From contig DATBHZ010000058.1 in NCBI GenBank assembly GCA_036557185.1, forward strand, positions 1-12,366: a DNA stretch of 12,366 bases, read 5' to 3'. How positions within the stretch are numbered: the stretch's first letter is position 1; every line of letters starts with the position of its first letter. The translations under genes were made by a program, and so were the position numbers. This stretch comes from DATBHZ01 sp036557185 (GTDB lineage Bacteria; Actinomycetota; Acidimicrobiia; IMCC26256; JAENVU01). This document shows, piece after piece, positions 1-6,518 of the stretch. The notes beneath the pieces were generated by a model. That model did not search any database, was not told the origin of the DNA, and worked only from the letters and a program-made list of their open reading frames with translations.

Positions 1-1348
1 GAAGGTGGTCGAGCACGGGGTTGCCGTTCAAGAGGATGGTGTACGTCACGTCGACGGTGTGGGGATCGACCTGCTGCATGCCGTCGATCCGAACGCTGAC
101 GCCGGCGAGCAGCTTGGCCTGTTGCTTCAGCTCGTTCTTCAGCGTGTCGAGGACGCGGCTGCCGTCCTGGATGGCACGTGCGCGCTGCTCCGGTGTCGTC
201 GCGACGCCGTGGAACACCGTGTTGTAAGCGGCGGTGATCGCTGCAGCATCGGCCGGTGCGACGGCCGTGCCTCCCGGACGTGTGGTCGTGGTCGTCGTTG
301 CCACCGGTTGCGCCGCAGCGAGATCGCTGCTGCTCGTCGTGCACTCGAAGGTCGCCTGGACACCACTGTGGTCGGAGGGGAAGACGATCCCGTCGGGCCC
401 GACGGGGCCGCCCTTCGCCGCGAAGACGCCCGTCGGCGCGACGACGGCACATCGTGGCGTGCGCGCCAGGAAGACGTAGTCGATGCGCTCGTACTGCTTC
501 GCGTTCGGATTCTTCAGGTCGACCATCGACGTGTCGACGCGACCGCTGGTGCAGTTCACGCCGGTCTTCTTGTTGCACTCTGCGTTGCCCGCGGCGACGA
601 ACGTGTCGGTGAAGCCCTGTGCGCGCAGTGCGCGGATGGTGAGCTCGTCCGGATGCGCGTTCAGGTCACCGGCGAGGATCGCGACGGATTGCGGAAGCCG
701 CTTCCGCTCGAGCAAGGCGGCAGCCTCGCGTCCTTGACACGTGTTGAGCGTGTCGGTGAGCCGGCACGGAGGCGGGCACGTGTCGCGATCGCACACGCCG
801 TCGTCGCTGCTGCTCGCGAGGTGTGTCGTGACGAGGTCGACGGGCCCCGCCGCGCCCTTGACGCGCACCCAGTACGCGGTCCGCAGCGGTCCGGCGGTGC
901 GCACGCGCTCGCTGCTGAGCACCGGGTCCGTCGTGAGCACGAGCTCACGATCCTCCGAGGGATCGTTGTCCCACACGATCGTGTACCTGCCGTTGCACAC
1001 ACCCGGCAGCGACTTGTGCAGCTCGGCGTCGGTTCGCCGGTTCGCCTCCTGGAGCGCGACGAGCTCGGGGCAGCCGTTCGCCTGGAGCTGCCGCGCGAAC
1101 AGCGCGACCCGCCCGCCGATGTGGCAGAAGTCGGTCTGCGGTTGGCAGGCGTTGCCGTGGAGGATGTTCTGCGTCACCACGCGCAGCGGCTCGCTCGGAC
1201 CACTGCCGCGCGGCTCGCCCGTCGCGCGCTCGCTGCTCTGCTTGGCCGACGTCTCCGGGGCGGTCTTCGCGCTGCCACCAGAGGTGCACCCGGTCACCAA
1301 CATCGCGGCCACCATGGACAACAGCAGCAGTCGCGCCCCCGGTCGCAC
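1..1348 (-). CDS. Lipoprotein: endonuclease/exonuclease/phosphatase domain plus Mtb12-like C-terminal domain (3' end beyond window)
   Basis: The reading frame is open on the minus strand from a GTG at 1348 to the window edge (449 codons seen, no stop). Residues 1-21 form a lipoprotein signal peptide (Arg3, Arg6, a Leu-rich core, lipobox LVTGC with Cys21), so the protein should be anchored outside the membrane. Residues about 55-335 carry the EEP metal-phosphoesterase motifs in order: TQNILHG (Asn61), LQEANRR (Glu101), TTHLAS (His176), GDLNAHPDE (Asp228, Asn230), IDYVF (Asp290) and SDHSG (His327). The catalytic set therefore looks complete. Extra cysteines in this domain may form disulfides, which fits export. 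A Thr-rich linker (350-357) leads to a domain from about 367 (AITAAYNTVFHG onward) that resembles the C-terminal domain of actinobacterial Mtb12-like antigens. The substrate is unknown: a secreted nuclease or a lipid/sugar phosphodiesterase are both possible. The start is supported by the signal peptide and by a TAGCGT box six bases upstream. Confidence 0.85.
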   Translation of the reverse strand, partial: MRPGARLLLLSMVAAMLVTGCTSGGSAKTAPETSAKQSSERATGEPRGSGPSEPLRVVTQNILHGNACQPQTDFCHIGGRVALFARQLQANGCPELVALQEANRRTDAELHKSLPGVCNGRYTIVWDNDPSEDRELVLTTDPVLSSERVRTAGPLRTAYWVRVKGAAGPVDLVTTHLASSSDDGVCDRDTCPPPCRLTDTLNTCQGREAAALLERKRLPQSVAILAGDLNAHPDELTIRALRAQGFTDTFVAAGNAECNKKTGVNCTSGRVDTSMVDLKNPNAKQYERIDYVFLARTPRCAVVAPTGVFAAKGGPVGPDGIVFPSDHSGVQATFECTTSSSDLAAAQPVATTTTTTRPGGTAVAPADAAAITAAYNTVFHGVATTPEQRARAIQDGSRVLDTLKNELKQQAKLLAGVSVRIDGMQQVDPHTVDVTYTILLNGNPVLDHL

Positions 1349-1354
1349 GGCGGC

Positions 1355-1360
1355 ACGCTA
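1355..1360 (-). promoter_or_regulatory. Candidate -10 box for a leaderless lipoprotein mRNA
   Basis: On the minus strand GGTAGCGT is followed by GCCGCC and then the GTG start. A TANNNT hexamer ending six bases before the start codon is the usual layout of leaderless genes in Actinomycetota. No Shine-Dalgarno sequence is visible. Confidence 0.45.
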
Positions 1361-1389
1361 CCGGACGTGCCTCGCGCTCACCAGGTGCC

Positions 1390-1395
1390 TAGATT
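1390..1395 (+). promoter_or_regulatory. Candidate -10 box for a leaderless redoxin mRNA
   Basis: TAGATT is followed by six bases and the ATG at 1402, mirroring the box of the divergent lipoprotein gene. The two genes share a 53-bp intergenic region with no room for long leaders, and no Shine-Dalgarno sequence is seen. Confidence 0.45.
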
Positions 1396-1401
1396 GCAAC
1401 G

Positions 1402-2445
1402 ATGGAGCAGTTGAAGTTCGCGTGCATCGATGCCGAGAGCGGTGTCCACGACTTGGCAATCGTGGTGGACGGCGAGCTGTTGCTCGCCGATGCCGGCGAC
1501 GTCGAGGCCGCGACCGGCTGGACGCTGAAGCGCCAAGGGCTGTGTCGCGGCGACGTGTGCATACCGGTGCGCGACGACCAGTCGCTCGTCGACGACGGGA
1601 GGATCGACCTGCGCGCCTTGGCGTCGGCCGCGCGGCTCCCACTGGTCGTCGACGTCGATGAGCGGGTGGTGGCGATCGGCCATCCGAACATCGCGAGCGC
1701 GGAGACCGTGCACACGGCTCCCGACTTCGAGCTCCCGGACCTCGACGGGAATCGCGTGCGGCTGTCGTCGGTCGGACACGGGAAGAAGAAGATCATCGTG
1801 ACGTGGGCCTCGTGGTGCGGCTGCCGGCACGACCTGCCCGCGTGGGAGCAGCTCCGCCGCGAGCTCGAGCCACAGGGCCTCGAGATCCTCTCCGTGGCGC
1901 TCGACGACAATGCCGACGCCGCGCGGACGTACGTCGAGATGGCGGATCCGGTGCCGCAGTTCCGAGTGCTCGTCGATCGTGAGCTGCTGCTCGGCGATCT
2001 GTACGGGATCGTCAACGTGCCGTCGGTCGTCTGGATCGACGAGCGCGGCAATGTCGTGAGACCGCCCGTGATCGCGCCCGGAGACGACCAGTGGCGGGAC
2101 TTCACGCACATCGACGCGAGCGTGCACCACGACCAGCTGCGCGCGTGGGTTGCCGAAGACACCGTCGAATTCGAGGCTCGCGAGGCCGGCGTGCCGAGCG
2201 AGAGCGAGCTGACGGCCCGGGTGGAGCGCCGAGTCGGTGCGTACCTCGCGCGCGAAGGCCGGCAGGACGCGGCGGAGCGGCACTTCGTCCGGGCGATGGA
2301 GCTCGCGCCGATGGATTGGACGATCCGGCGCGGGACACTGCCGCTGCGCGGCGATGATCCGTTCGGCCAGACCTTCTTCGACTTCTACCAGGAGTGGGAC
2401 GAGGCAGGCCGTCCCGGGACCCGGTCCGCGGACGCCGTCTGGTGA
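1402..2445 (+). CDS. TlpA/AhpC-like redoxin with a CXC active-site motif and TPR-like tail
   Basis: A cytoplasmic-looking protein of 347 residues with no signal peptide. Residues 1-100 form an N-terminal module with a Cys pair, C48-RGDV-C53. Residues 106-250 are a thioredoxin-like fold: APDFELPDLDG, then IIVTWASWCGCRHDLP (134-146), then VPSVVWIDERG with the cis-Pro before the last strands. The active site reads Cys139-Gly-Cys141, so one residue is missing from the standard CXXC. The C-terminal part (about 260-320, with RQDAAERHFVRAMELAP) resembles one TPR-type helix pair. The role is probably thiol-disulfide exchange or peroxide-type redox chemistry; the partner is unknown. The start at 1402 is favoured by the TAGATT box and by its position 53 bp from the divergent lipoprotein gene. 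The gene is coupled by a 4-bp overlap to the downstream histidine phosphatase gene. The family call is solid; the exact activity is not. Confidence 0.85.
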   Translation: MEQLKFACIDAESGVHDLAIVVDGELLLADAGDVEAATGWTLKRQGLCRGDVCIPVRDDQSLVDDGRIDLRALASAARLPLVVDVDERVVAIGHPNIASAETVHTAPDFELPDLDGNRVRLSSVGHGKKKIIVTWASWCGCRHDLPAWEQLRRELEPQGLEILSVALDDNADAARTYVEMADPVPQFRVLVDRELLLGDLYGIVNVPSVVWIDERGNVVRPPVIAPGDDQWRDFTHIDASVHHDQLRAWVAEDTVEFEAREAGVPSESELTARVERRVGAYLAREGRQDAAERHFVRAMELAPMDWTIRRGTLPLRGDDPFGQTFFDFYQEWDEAGRPGTRSADAVW

Positions 2446-3041
2446 ACGACTCCCGGGCAGGCACCGCGCGCGTCGTGTTGGTCCGGCACGCGCAGCCGGC
2501 GGCGATCTGGGGGAGTGGCGACGATCCCGATCCGGGGCTCGACGACACAGGACGCGAGCAGGCCGAGACGATGGCGCGCGCGCTGGCGCCTTCCGGTCCG
2601 CTCCCGATCCTCGTCTCGCCCATGGCGCGCACACGCGAGACGGCGAAACCGCTCGCCGAGCTCTGGGGCGTCGAGCCGATGACCGAGCCCGCGGTCGGCG
2701 AGCTGAAGGCTCCAGCCGATCTCGGACGCGAGCACGTCAGCTGGCTGCGGGACGTCATGCGCAGTACGTATTCGGAGCTTCCCGCCGAGCTGCGCGCGTT
2801 CCGTGATCGCGTCGTCGACCGGATCGCGGCCGTGACGAGCGACCTGGTCGTCGTCACGCACTACCTCGCGATCAATGCGCTGGTCGGCGCAGCTACCGGA
2901 GACGACCGCGTGGTCTCGTTCGCGCCGGCGCACTGCTCGCGGACAGTGGTCGACGTCGCGCGGGGCGGGTTGACGCTGATCGAGCTCGGAGCGAGCGGTG
3001 ACGCTCGGCGCATCCTGCTCGACGATTCGGAGCGCTCGTAG
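2442..3041 (+). CDS. Histidine phosphatase superfamily protein (phosphoglycerate mutase-like)
   Basis: A 199-residue protein of the branch-1 histidine phosphatase family. The phospho-acceptor motif is VVLVRHAQP (Arg15, His16), followed by the LDDTGREQAETMA helix, SPMARTRETA with the phosphate-binding Arg, and a second catalytic His140 in VVVTHYLAINALVG. These residues allow phosphomonoesterase activity through a phosphohistidine; the substrate cannot be told. The GTG at 2442 is chosen because it overlaps the TGA of the redoxin gene (GTGA, 2442-2445), a translational-coupling arrangement that recurs at 7906-7909. The ATG at 2394 in the same frame would add 16 arginine-rich residues lying wholly inside the redoxin gene and is less likely. 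Length is normal for the short members of the family. Confidence 0.85.
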   Translation: MNDSRAGTARVVLVRHAQPAAIWGSGDDPDPGLDDTGREQAETMARALAPSGPLPILVSPMARTRETAKPLAELWGVEPMTEPAVGELKAPADLGREHVSWLRDVMRSTYSELPAELRAFRDRVVDRIAAVTSDLVVVTHYLAINALVGAATGDDRVVSFAPAHCSRTVVDVARGGLTLIELGASGDARRILLDDSERS

Positions 3042-3067
3042 TCCGCCGTTTCTGCGACTCGCGGTGG

Positions 3068-3073
3068 TACGTT
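3068..3073 (+). promoter_or_regulatory. Possible -10 box for the PuuD-like gene
   Basis: GGTACGTT lies in the 69-bp gap after the phosphatase stop and has the GGTANNNT form also seen before the lipoprotein gene. It would give a leader of about 30 bases with a GGGGG Shine-Dalgarno-like run at 3098-3102. No convincing -35 box is seen. Confidence 0.3.
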
Positions 3074-3110
3074 CCGCCAGCAAACATCCTGTCACCTGGG
3101 GGTTGCTCGC

Positions 3111-3884
3111 ATGCTCGGTGGACTGCTCGACATCTTCTCCCGTGCCAGCCTGGCCTACCTCTCGCGTTGGGCGCACGTGGTGGTCGGCATCACGTGGATC
3201 GGGCTCCTCTACTACTTCAACTTCGTGCAGACCCCTGCCTTCGCGCAGATGGAGGCGGGCGCGCGGAACAACGCGGTCGACAAGCTCGCGTCGCGCGCCC
3301 TGTGGTGGTTCCGATGGTCGGCAGCCGCGACCGTGGCCACCGGCATCCTGATCCTGATCTTCTACACGGACCTGAAGGGTGACGCGTTCCTGGTCAGCGG
3401 CGACTTCTGGAAGTCTCCCGAAGGCGTCGCCATCGCGACCGGCATCCTGCTCGCGCTCACGATGTTCGTGAACGTGTGGGGGATCATCTGGCGCAACCAG
3501 AAGGTCGTGATCGCGAACGCCAGGAACGTGCAGGCCGGCGGCGAGGCCGACCCGAACGCGGCCTCGGCGGGCCGTCTCTCGGCGCTCGCGTCGCGCCAGA
3601 ACACGATCTTCTCGTTCCCGATGCTGATCTTCATGGTCGGAGCGGCCCACTTCCCGTACCGGGCGCTGAAGCTCGGTCACACGCACCCTGGGAACGTGGC
3701 GATCTACTGGATCATCACCATCATCATCTGGGCCCTGCTCGAGGCGAACGCGCTGGGCTGGCTCGGAGGCACATCACCGGGTGGCACCCGCACGATCTAC
3801 GAGACGCACCAGAACGCGATCATCACGGGTCTCGTGCTCTGCGTCATCTGGCTCGCGCTCTTCAGCTGGGTGCTCACGACCTGA
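3111..3884 (+). CDS. PuuD-like urate oxidase N-terminal family membrane protein without cytochrome domain
   Basis: A 257-residue integral membrane protein. Hydrophobic segments lie at about 15-38, 64-85, 104-127, 164-180, 194-215 and 235-255. The motif WAHVVVGITWIG (20-31) followed by YYFNFVQTPAFA matches the membrane domain of PuuD, the urate hydroxylase first described in Agrobacterium-type bacteria. Histidines at 22, 180, 190, 192 and 233 are candidates for cofactor or metal binding. In the founding PuuD a c-type cytochrome domain follows the membrane domain. Here the protein stops right after the last helix and no CXXCH motif is present. No other purine-catabolic gene lies in the window, so urate as substrate is inference only. 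It appears to be a single-gene unit that converges on the acyl-CoA dehydrogenase gene with a 21-bp gap. The start is supported by the GGGGG run eight bases upstream. Confidence 0.8.
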   Translation: MLGGLLDIFSRASLAYLSRWAHVVVGITWIGLLYYFNFVQTPAFAQMEAGARNNAVDKLASRALWWFRWSAAATVATGILILIFYTDLKGDAFLVSGDFWKSPEGVAIATGILLALTMFVNVWGIIWRNQKVVIANARNVQAGGEADPNAASAGRLSALASRQNTIFSFPMLIFMVGAAHFPYRALKLGHTHPGNVAIYWIITIIIWALLEANALGWLGGTSPGGTRTIYETHQNAIITGLVLCVIWLALFSWVLTT

Positions 3885-3897
3885 CCCCGGCGCGGGG
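3885..3897. terminator. Short GC hairpin between convergent genes, possible weak bidirectional terminator
   Basis: CCCCG-GCG-CGGGG forms a 5-bp stem with a 3-base loop in the 21-bp gap between two convergent genes. There is no T-run on either side. The position fits a terminator but the structure is weak. Confidence 0.25.
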
Positions 3898-3905
3898 CCG
3901 AGCGA

Positions 3906-5048
3906 CTACACCCCGATCGCGTCCGCGATGCGCGCCCGGTGCTGCGCGGCCGATCCGAAGAGCGCCGAGCTCGACTCGACGCGGCGCACGTAGAGGTGCA
4001 TGTCGTGCTCCCACGTGTAGCCGATGCCACCGTGAATCTGGATGCCCTCTTTCCCGATGCGCGCGACCGCGTCGCCGACGGCCGCCTTCGCCATCGACAC
4101 GGAGACCGTGCTGCGCTCGTCGTGCTCGGCGACCGTGAGCGCCGCGAAGTAGCAGAGCGCACGCGCGCGCTCCAGCAGCAGCAGCATGTCGGCGAACTTG
4201 TGCTTGATCGCCTGGAACGAGCCGATCGGCACGCCGAACTGCTCGCGTTCCTTCGCGTAGGCGAGGGTGATGTCGAAGATCGTCTGGAGCGTGCCGACGG
4301 TCTCGGTGGCGAGCGCGACGGTCGCGGTCTCGAGGGCGTCACGGATACCCGCCGCAGTCGACGCGCTCGGCGCACCGAGCATCCTCTCCTCGGAGACGGT
4401 CACCCCGTCGAGTGCGACGGTGCCGAGCTCCCGGCTCGGGTCGAGCGCGGCAATCGTCGTGATCTCGACGCTCGCGCTCGGCACGACGTAGGCGCCGATG
4501 CCGTCGTCGCCCGTCGTGCCCGGCTCGCGGGCAACCACGATGATCTCGTCGGCGACCGGCGCCTCCATGACGAAGTGCTTTATGCCCGTGAGCTCGATCT
4601 CGTTGCCGCGTCGCGTCGCCGTCGTGCTGACGAGTGCGGGATCGACCTCGCCCGAGCTCTCGGCGATCGCGAGTGTTCCCGCGCTGCCTGACGCGACCGG
4701 CCCGAGGAGGGCTGTCTGCTGGTCCGCGCTCCCGAGCGCGGCGATCAGCGGGACGTACTGGCTGAGCGTGGGAAGGAGCGGGCCGGGTGCCATGACCCGC
4801 CCGAGCTCCTCGGCGAGCACCGCGAGCTCTGCGGCTCCGAGGCCGAGGCCGCCGGCCGCCTCCGGGACGTTGAGCGCGGGCCATCCGAGCTCGACGAAGT
4901 GCGACCAGAGCGCGTCGGCGGTCGCCGTCTTCCCGGCGGTCCGCGCCTCCACGAGCTCACGCACCAACGCAGGCGTGCACTCGGCAGTGAGCACGTTGCG
5001 CGCGCCCTCGCGCAGATCCTCCTGCTCGGGCGTGAACTCCAGCTCCAT
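3906..5048 (-). CDS. Acyl-CoA dehydrogenase family protein (FadE-like, canonical Glu not seen)
   Basis: A 380-residue flavoprotein of the acyl-CoA dehydrogenase fold, expected to oxidise acyl-CoA to the 2-enoyl-CoA with FAD. The N-terminal helical domain starts MELEFTPEQEDLREGARNVL. The middle beta domain has LTGIKHFV (153-160). The C-terminal domain has EREQFGVPIGSFQAIKHKF (267-285) and IQIHGGIGYTWEHDMHLY (336-353), the FAD/dimer signatures. By my hand alignment the MCAD-type catalytic Glu (YEGT motif) falls at Phe364 in LFGS, and the IVD-type Glu falls near Ala242, so neither usual base is in place. Such subunits are known as one half of alpha2-beta2 actinobacterial dehydrogenases; no partner gene lies in the window. 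The gene follows the acyl-CoA ligase gene by 12 bp and is surely co-transcribed with it. The family call is secure; the active-site reading needs a proper alignment. Confidence 0.9.
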   Translation of the reverse strand: MELEFTPEQEDLREGARNVLTAECTPALVRELVEARTAGKTATADALWSHFVELGWPALNVPEAAGGLGLGAAELAVLAEELGRVMAPGPLLPTLSQYVPLIAALGSADQQTALLGPVASGSAGTLAIAESSGEVDPALVSTTATRRGNEIELTGIKHFVMEAPVADEIIVVAREPGTTGDDGIGAYVVPSASVEITTIAALDPSRELGTVALDGVTVSEERMLGAPSASTAAGIRDALETATVALATETVGTLQTIFDITLAYAKEREQFGVPIGSFQAIKHKFADMLLLLERARALCYFAALTVAEHDERSTVSVSMAKAAVGDAVARIGKEGIQIHGGIGYTWEHDMHLYVRRVESSSALFGSAAQHRARIADAIGV

Positions 5049-5060
5049 GCGGGGCGCACG

Positions 5061-6518
5061 TTACCTGACGTCGGCGTCAGGCTCGGCAAGCTGCTGCGCG
5101 AGCGCTCGCCGGTCGAGCTTGTCCCCGGCGGTCAACGGAAGGATGTCGCGGAGCACGATCGCCTCCGGCAGCTTGTAGGCCGCGAGCTGCTCCCGCGCGA
5201 ACGCTCGCAGCTCCTCGAGCGTCGGCGCGGCACCCTCGCGCGGCACGACGACGGCGACGCCGATCTCGCCCATGACTGCGTCATCCCGCGGGACCACGGC
5301 GACTCCCGCGATCTCCGGATGGGTCGACAGGATGGCCTCGACCTCGACCGGATAGACGTTGTACCCGCCGCGCACGTACATCTCCTTCGTCCGCCCGACG
5401 AGCCTCAGGCGTCCGGCGTCGTCGACCCACCCGAGATCGCCCGTCCGCACGTGGCCGTCGGCGGTGAAGGCGGCCTTCGTCGCCGTGTCGTCGCGCCAGT
5501 ATCCCGACATGACGGCAGGGGACCGGAGGCAGACCTGGCCGACGTTCCCGGGTGCGACCGGCATGTCGTCGTCGGAGAGCACGGCGAGGTCGACGAGCGG
5601 GTGCGGCCGGCCCACGCTCACGATCGCGTCCTCCTCGGGATCCTCGAACGCGGTGCCGAGCCCGATGCCCGCCTCGGTGCACGAGTAGCGGGTCGAGAGC
5701 GCCGCGCCGAAGCGACGCCGCGCCTCTTGTGCGAGGCCGGGTGTGATCGGCCCGCCACCAACGACGATCGCGCGGAGGCTGTCGAGGTCGAAGCGGTCGA
5801 AGTCGGGATGGCGCAGCATCAGCGCGAGCTGCGTCGGAACGCCCGCGACCGACGTCATGCGCTCACGCGCCAGCAGCTCGAGCGCCCCGCCGGCGCTCCA
5901 CCGGGTCATGATGAACGTCGTGCCGCCTCGCCGGAGCGCCCCGGGCAGCTTCGTCATGAAGCCCAGGTGCGCGAACGACGTGCCAGTGAAGCTGCGAGCT
6001 CCGCCGCCCCAACGATCGCCGACGTCGGTCCGGGTGATGAACTCGAGCTGCCGGTTGGTATAGAGCGCGCCCTTCGGCGTGCCGGTGGTGCCCGAGGTGA
6101 AGATGATGGCAACGGGCCGTGACGGATCGCCGGGGAGATTCGGAACCGCGCCGTCCGCGTCGCGGAGCTCGCGCAGCACGTTCTCGAGCGACGACGCCGC
6201 GGGCGTGTCGACGACGAGCTTCGGGTCCGCGAGGTCGAGCACGGCGGCGCGTTCGGTTCGTGTCAGCCGGGTATTGACACCGGCGCTGATCGCGCCGACC
6301 TTGGCGGCGCCCAGATAGGCGAGGAGGTATTCGGGGCCGGGTGGCAGCTCGAGCGCGACGACATCGCCGAGGCCGATGCCGCGGGCGTGCAATCCGGCGG
6401 CCACCTCGTCCGAGACGCGGTCGACGTCGCGATAGCTGATCGGCCAGCCACCCTCGGTGACATAGGCGGTAGCATCGCCGAAGCGGCCGGCCGCTTCGTT
6501 CGCCGTCTGGGGAAGCAT
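5061..6518 (-). CDS. Acyl-CoA synthetase (FadD-like AMP-binding enzyme)
   Basis: A 485-residue class I adenylate-forming enzyme that should activate a carboxylic acid to its CoA thioester through an acyl-AMP. Motifs in order: the P-loop IIFTSGTTGTPKG (138-150), the acyl/adenine site VVGGGPITPG (252-261), YSCTEAG (278-284), RTGDLGWVDDAGRL (358-371) with Asp361, the hinge GRTKEMYVRGGYNVYPVEVE (375-394) and the C-terminal catalytic lysine region LTAGDKLDRRAL (462-473), Lys467. All are intact. The ATG at 6518 is the first possible start, since a TGA lies in frame five codons upstream. It shares bases with the ATG of the divergent TetR gene (CATG, 6516-6519). The protein is a little shorter than typical long-chain FadD enzymes, so the substrate could be a short, branched or ring-derived acid. 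It is the first gene of a two-gene operon with the acyl-CoA dehydrogenase. Confidence 0.92.
   Translation of the reverse strand: MLPQTANEAAGRFGDATAYVTEGGWPISYRDVDRVSDEVAAGLHARGIGLGDVVALELPPGPEYLLAYLGAAKVGAISAGVNTRLTRTERAAVLDLADPKLVVDTPAASSLENVLRELRDADGAVPNLPGDPSRPVAIIFTSGTTGTPKGALYTNRQLEFITRTDVGDRWGGGARSFTGTSFAHLGFMTKLPGALRRGGTTFIMTRWSAGGALELLARERMTSVAGVPTQLALMLRHPDFDRFDLDSLRAIVVGGGPITPGLAQEARRRFGAALSTRYSCTEAGIGLGTAFEDPEEDAIVSVGRPHPLVDLAVLSDDDMPVAPGNVGQVCLRSPAVMSGYWRDDTATKAAFTADGHVRTGDLGWVDDAGRLRLVGRTKEMYVRGGYNVYPVEVEAILSTHPEIAGVAVVPRDDAVMGEIGVAVVVPREGAAPTLEELRAFAREQLAAYKLPEAIVLRDILPLTAGDKLDRRALAQQLAEPDADVR
5064..5081. promoter_or_regulatory. Palindrome CCTGACGTCGGCGTCAGG, candidate operator
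   Basis: Seven-base arms CCTGACG/CGTCAGG are separated by TCGG, giving an 18-bp palindrome with one imperfect pair. It covers the last codons of the ligase gene, just before the dehydrogenase gene. The core TGACGTCGGCGTCA agrees at 11 of 14 positions with TGACGTTAGTGTCA at 11033-11046 in the divergent promoter of the right-hand operons. It could be an operator or simply a hairpin in the intercistronic mRNA. Confidence 0.35.
6470..6475 (+). promoter_or_regulatory. Candidate -10 box of the TetR gene
   Basis: GGTAGCAT has the same GGTANNNT form as other boxes in the window. It lies three bases before the 20-bp palindrome, so the transcript would start inside that palindrome, a natural place for autorepression. 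Confidence 0.3.
6479..6498. promoter_or_regulatory. Perfect 20-bp palindrome CGAAGCGGCCGGCCGCTTCG, candidate TetR operator
   Basis: Every base pairs: CGAAGCGGCC is the reverse complement of GGCCGCTTCG. The site ends 18 bases before the TetR start codon and lies inside codons 7-13 of the divergent ligase gene. Its size and position suit a TetR-dimer operator controlling both genes. It could also be chance in GC-rich coding DNA, as the bases also encode EAAGRF. Confidence 0.5.

Noticed and set aside
5..1414. Long plus-strand open frame of 469 codons
   Set aside because: It is antisense to the lipoprotein gene. Its product is Arg-rich with no recognisable domain, while the minus strand carries a full signal peptide and all EEP motifs.
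1378..2634. Minus-strand open frame of 418 codons opposite the redoxin
   Set aside because: Its product is Arg/His-rich and has no family features; the plus strand encodes a clear redoxin. GC-rich codon bias creates such mirror frames.
2385..3686. Minus-strand open frame of 433 codons
   Set aside because: It spans antisense to both the histidine phosphatase and the PuuD-like gene, including an intergenic region; no domain is recognisable.
3476..4138. Plus-strand frame with a run of five His residues
   Set aside because: The His run is a frame-shifted reading of the Ile/Thr codons in a membrane helix of the PuuD-like protein, not a metal-binding protein.
4899..6122. Plus-strand open frame of 407 codons
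   Set aside because: It is antisense to the acyl-CoA ligase, which has every adenylation motif.
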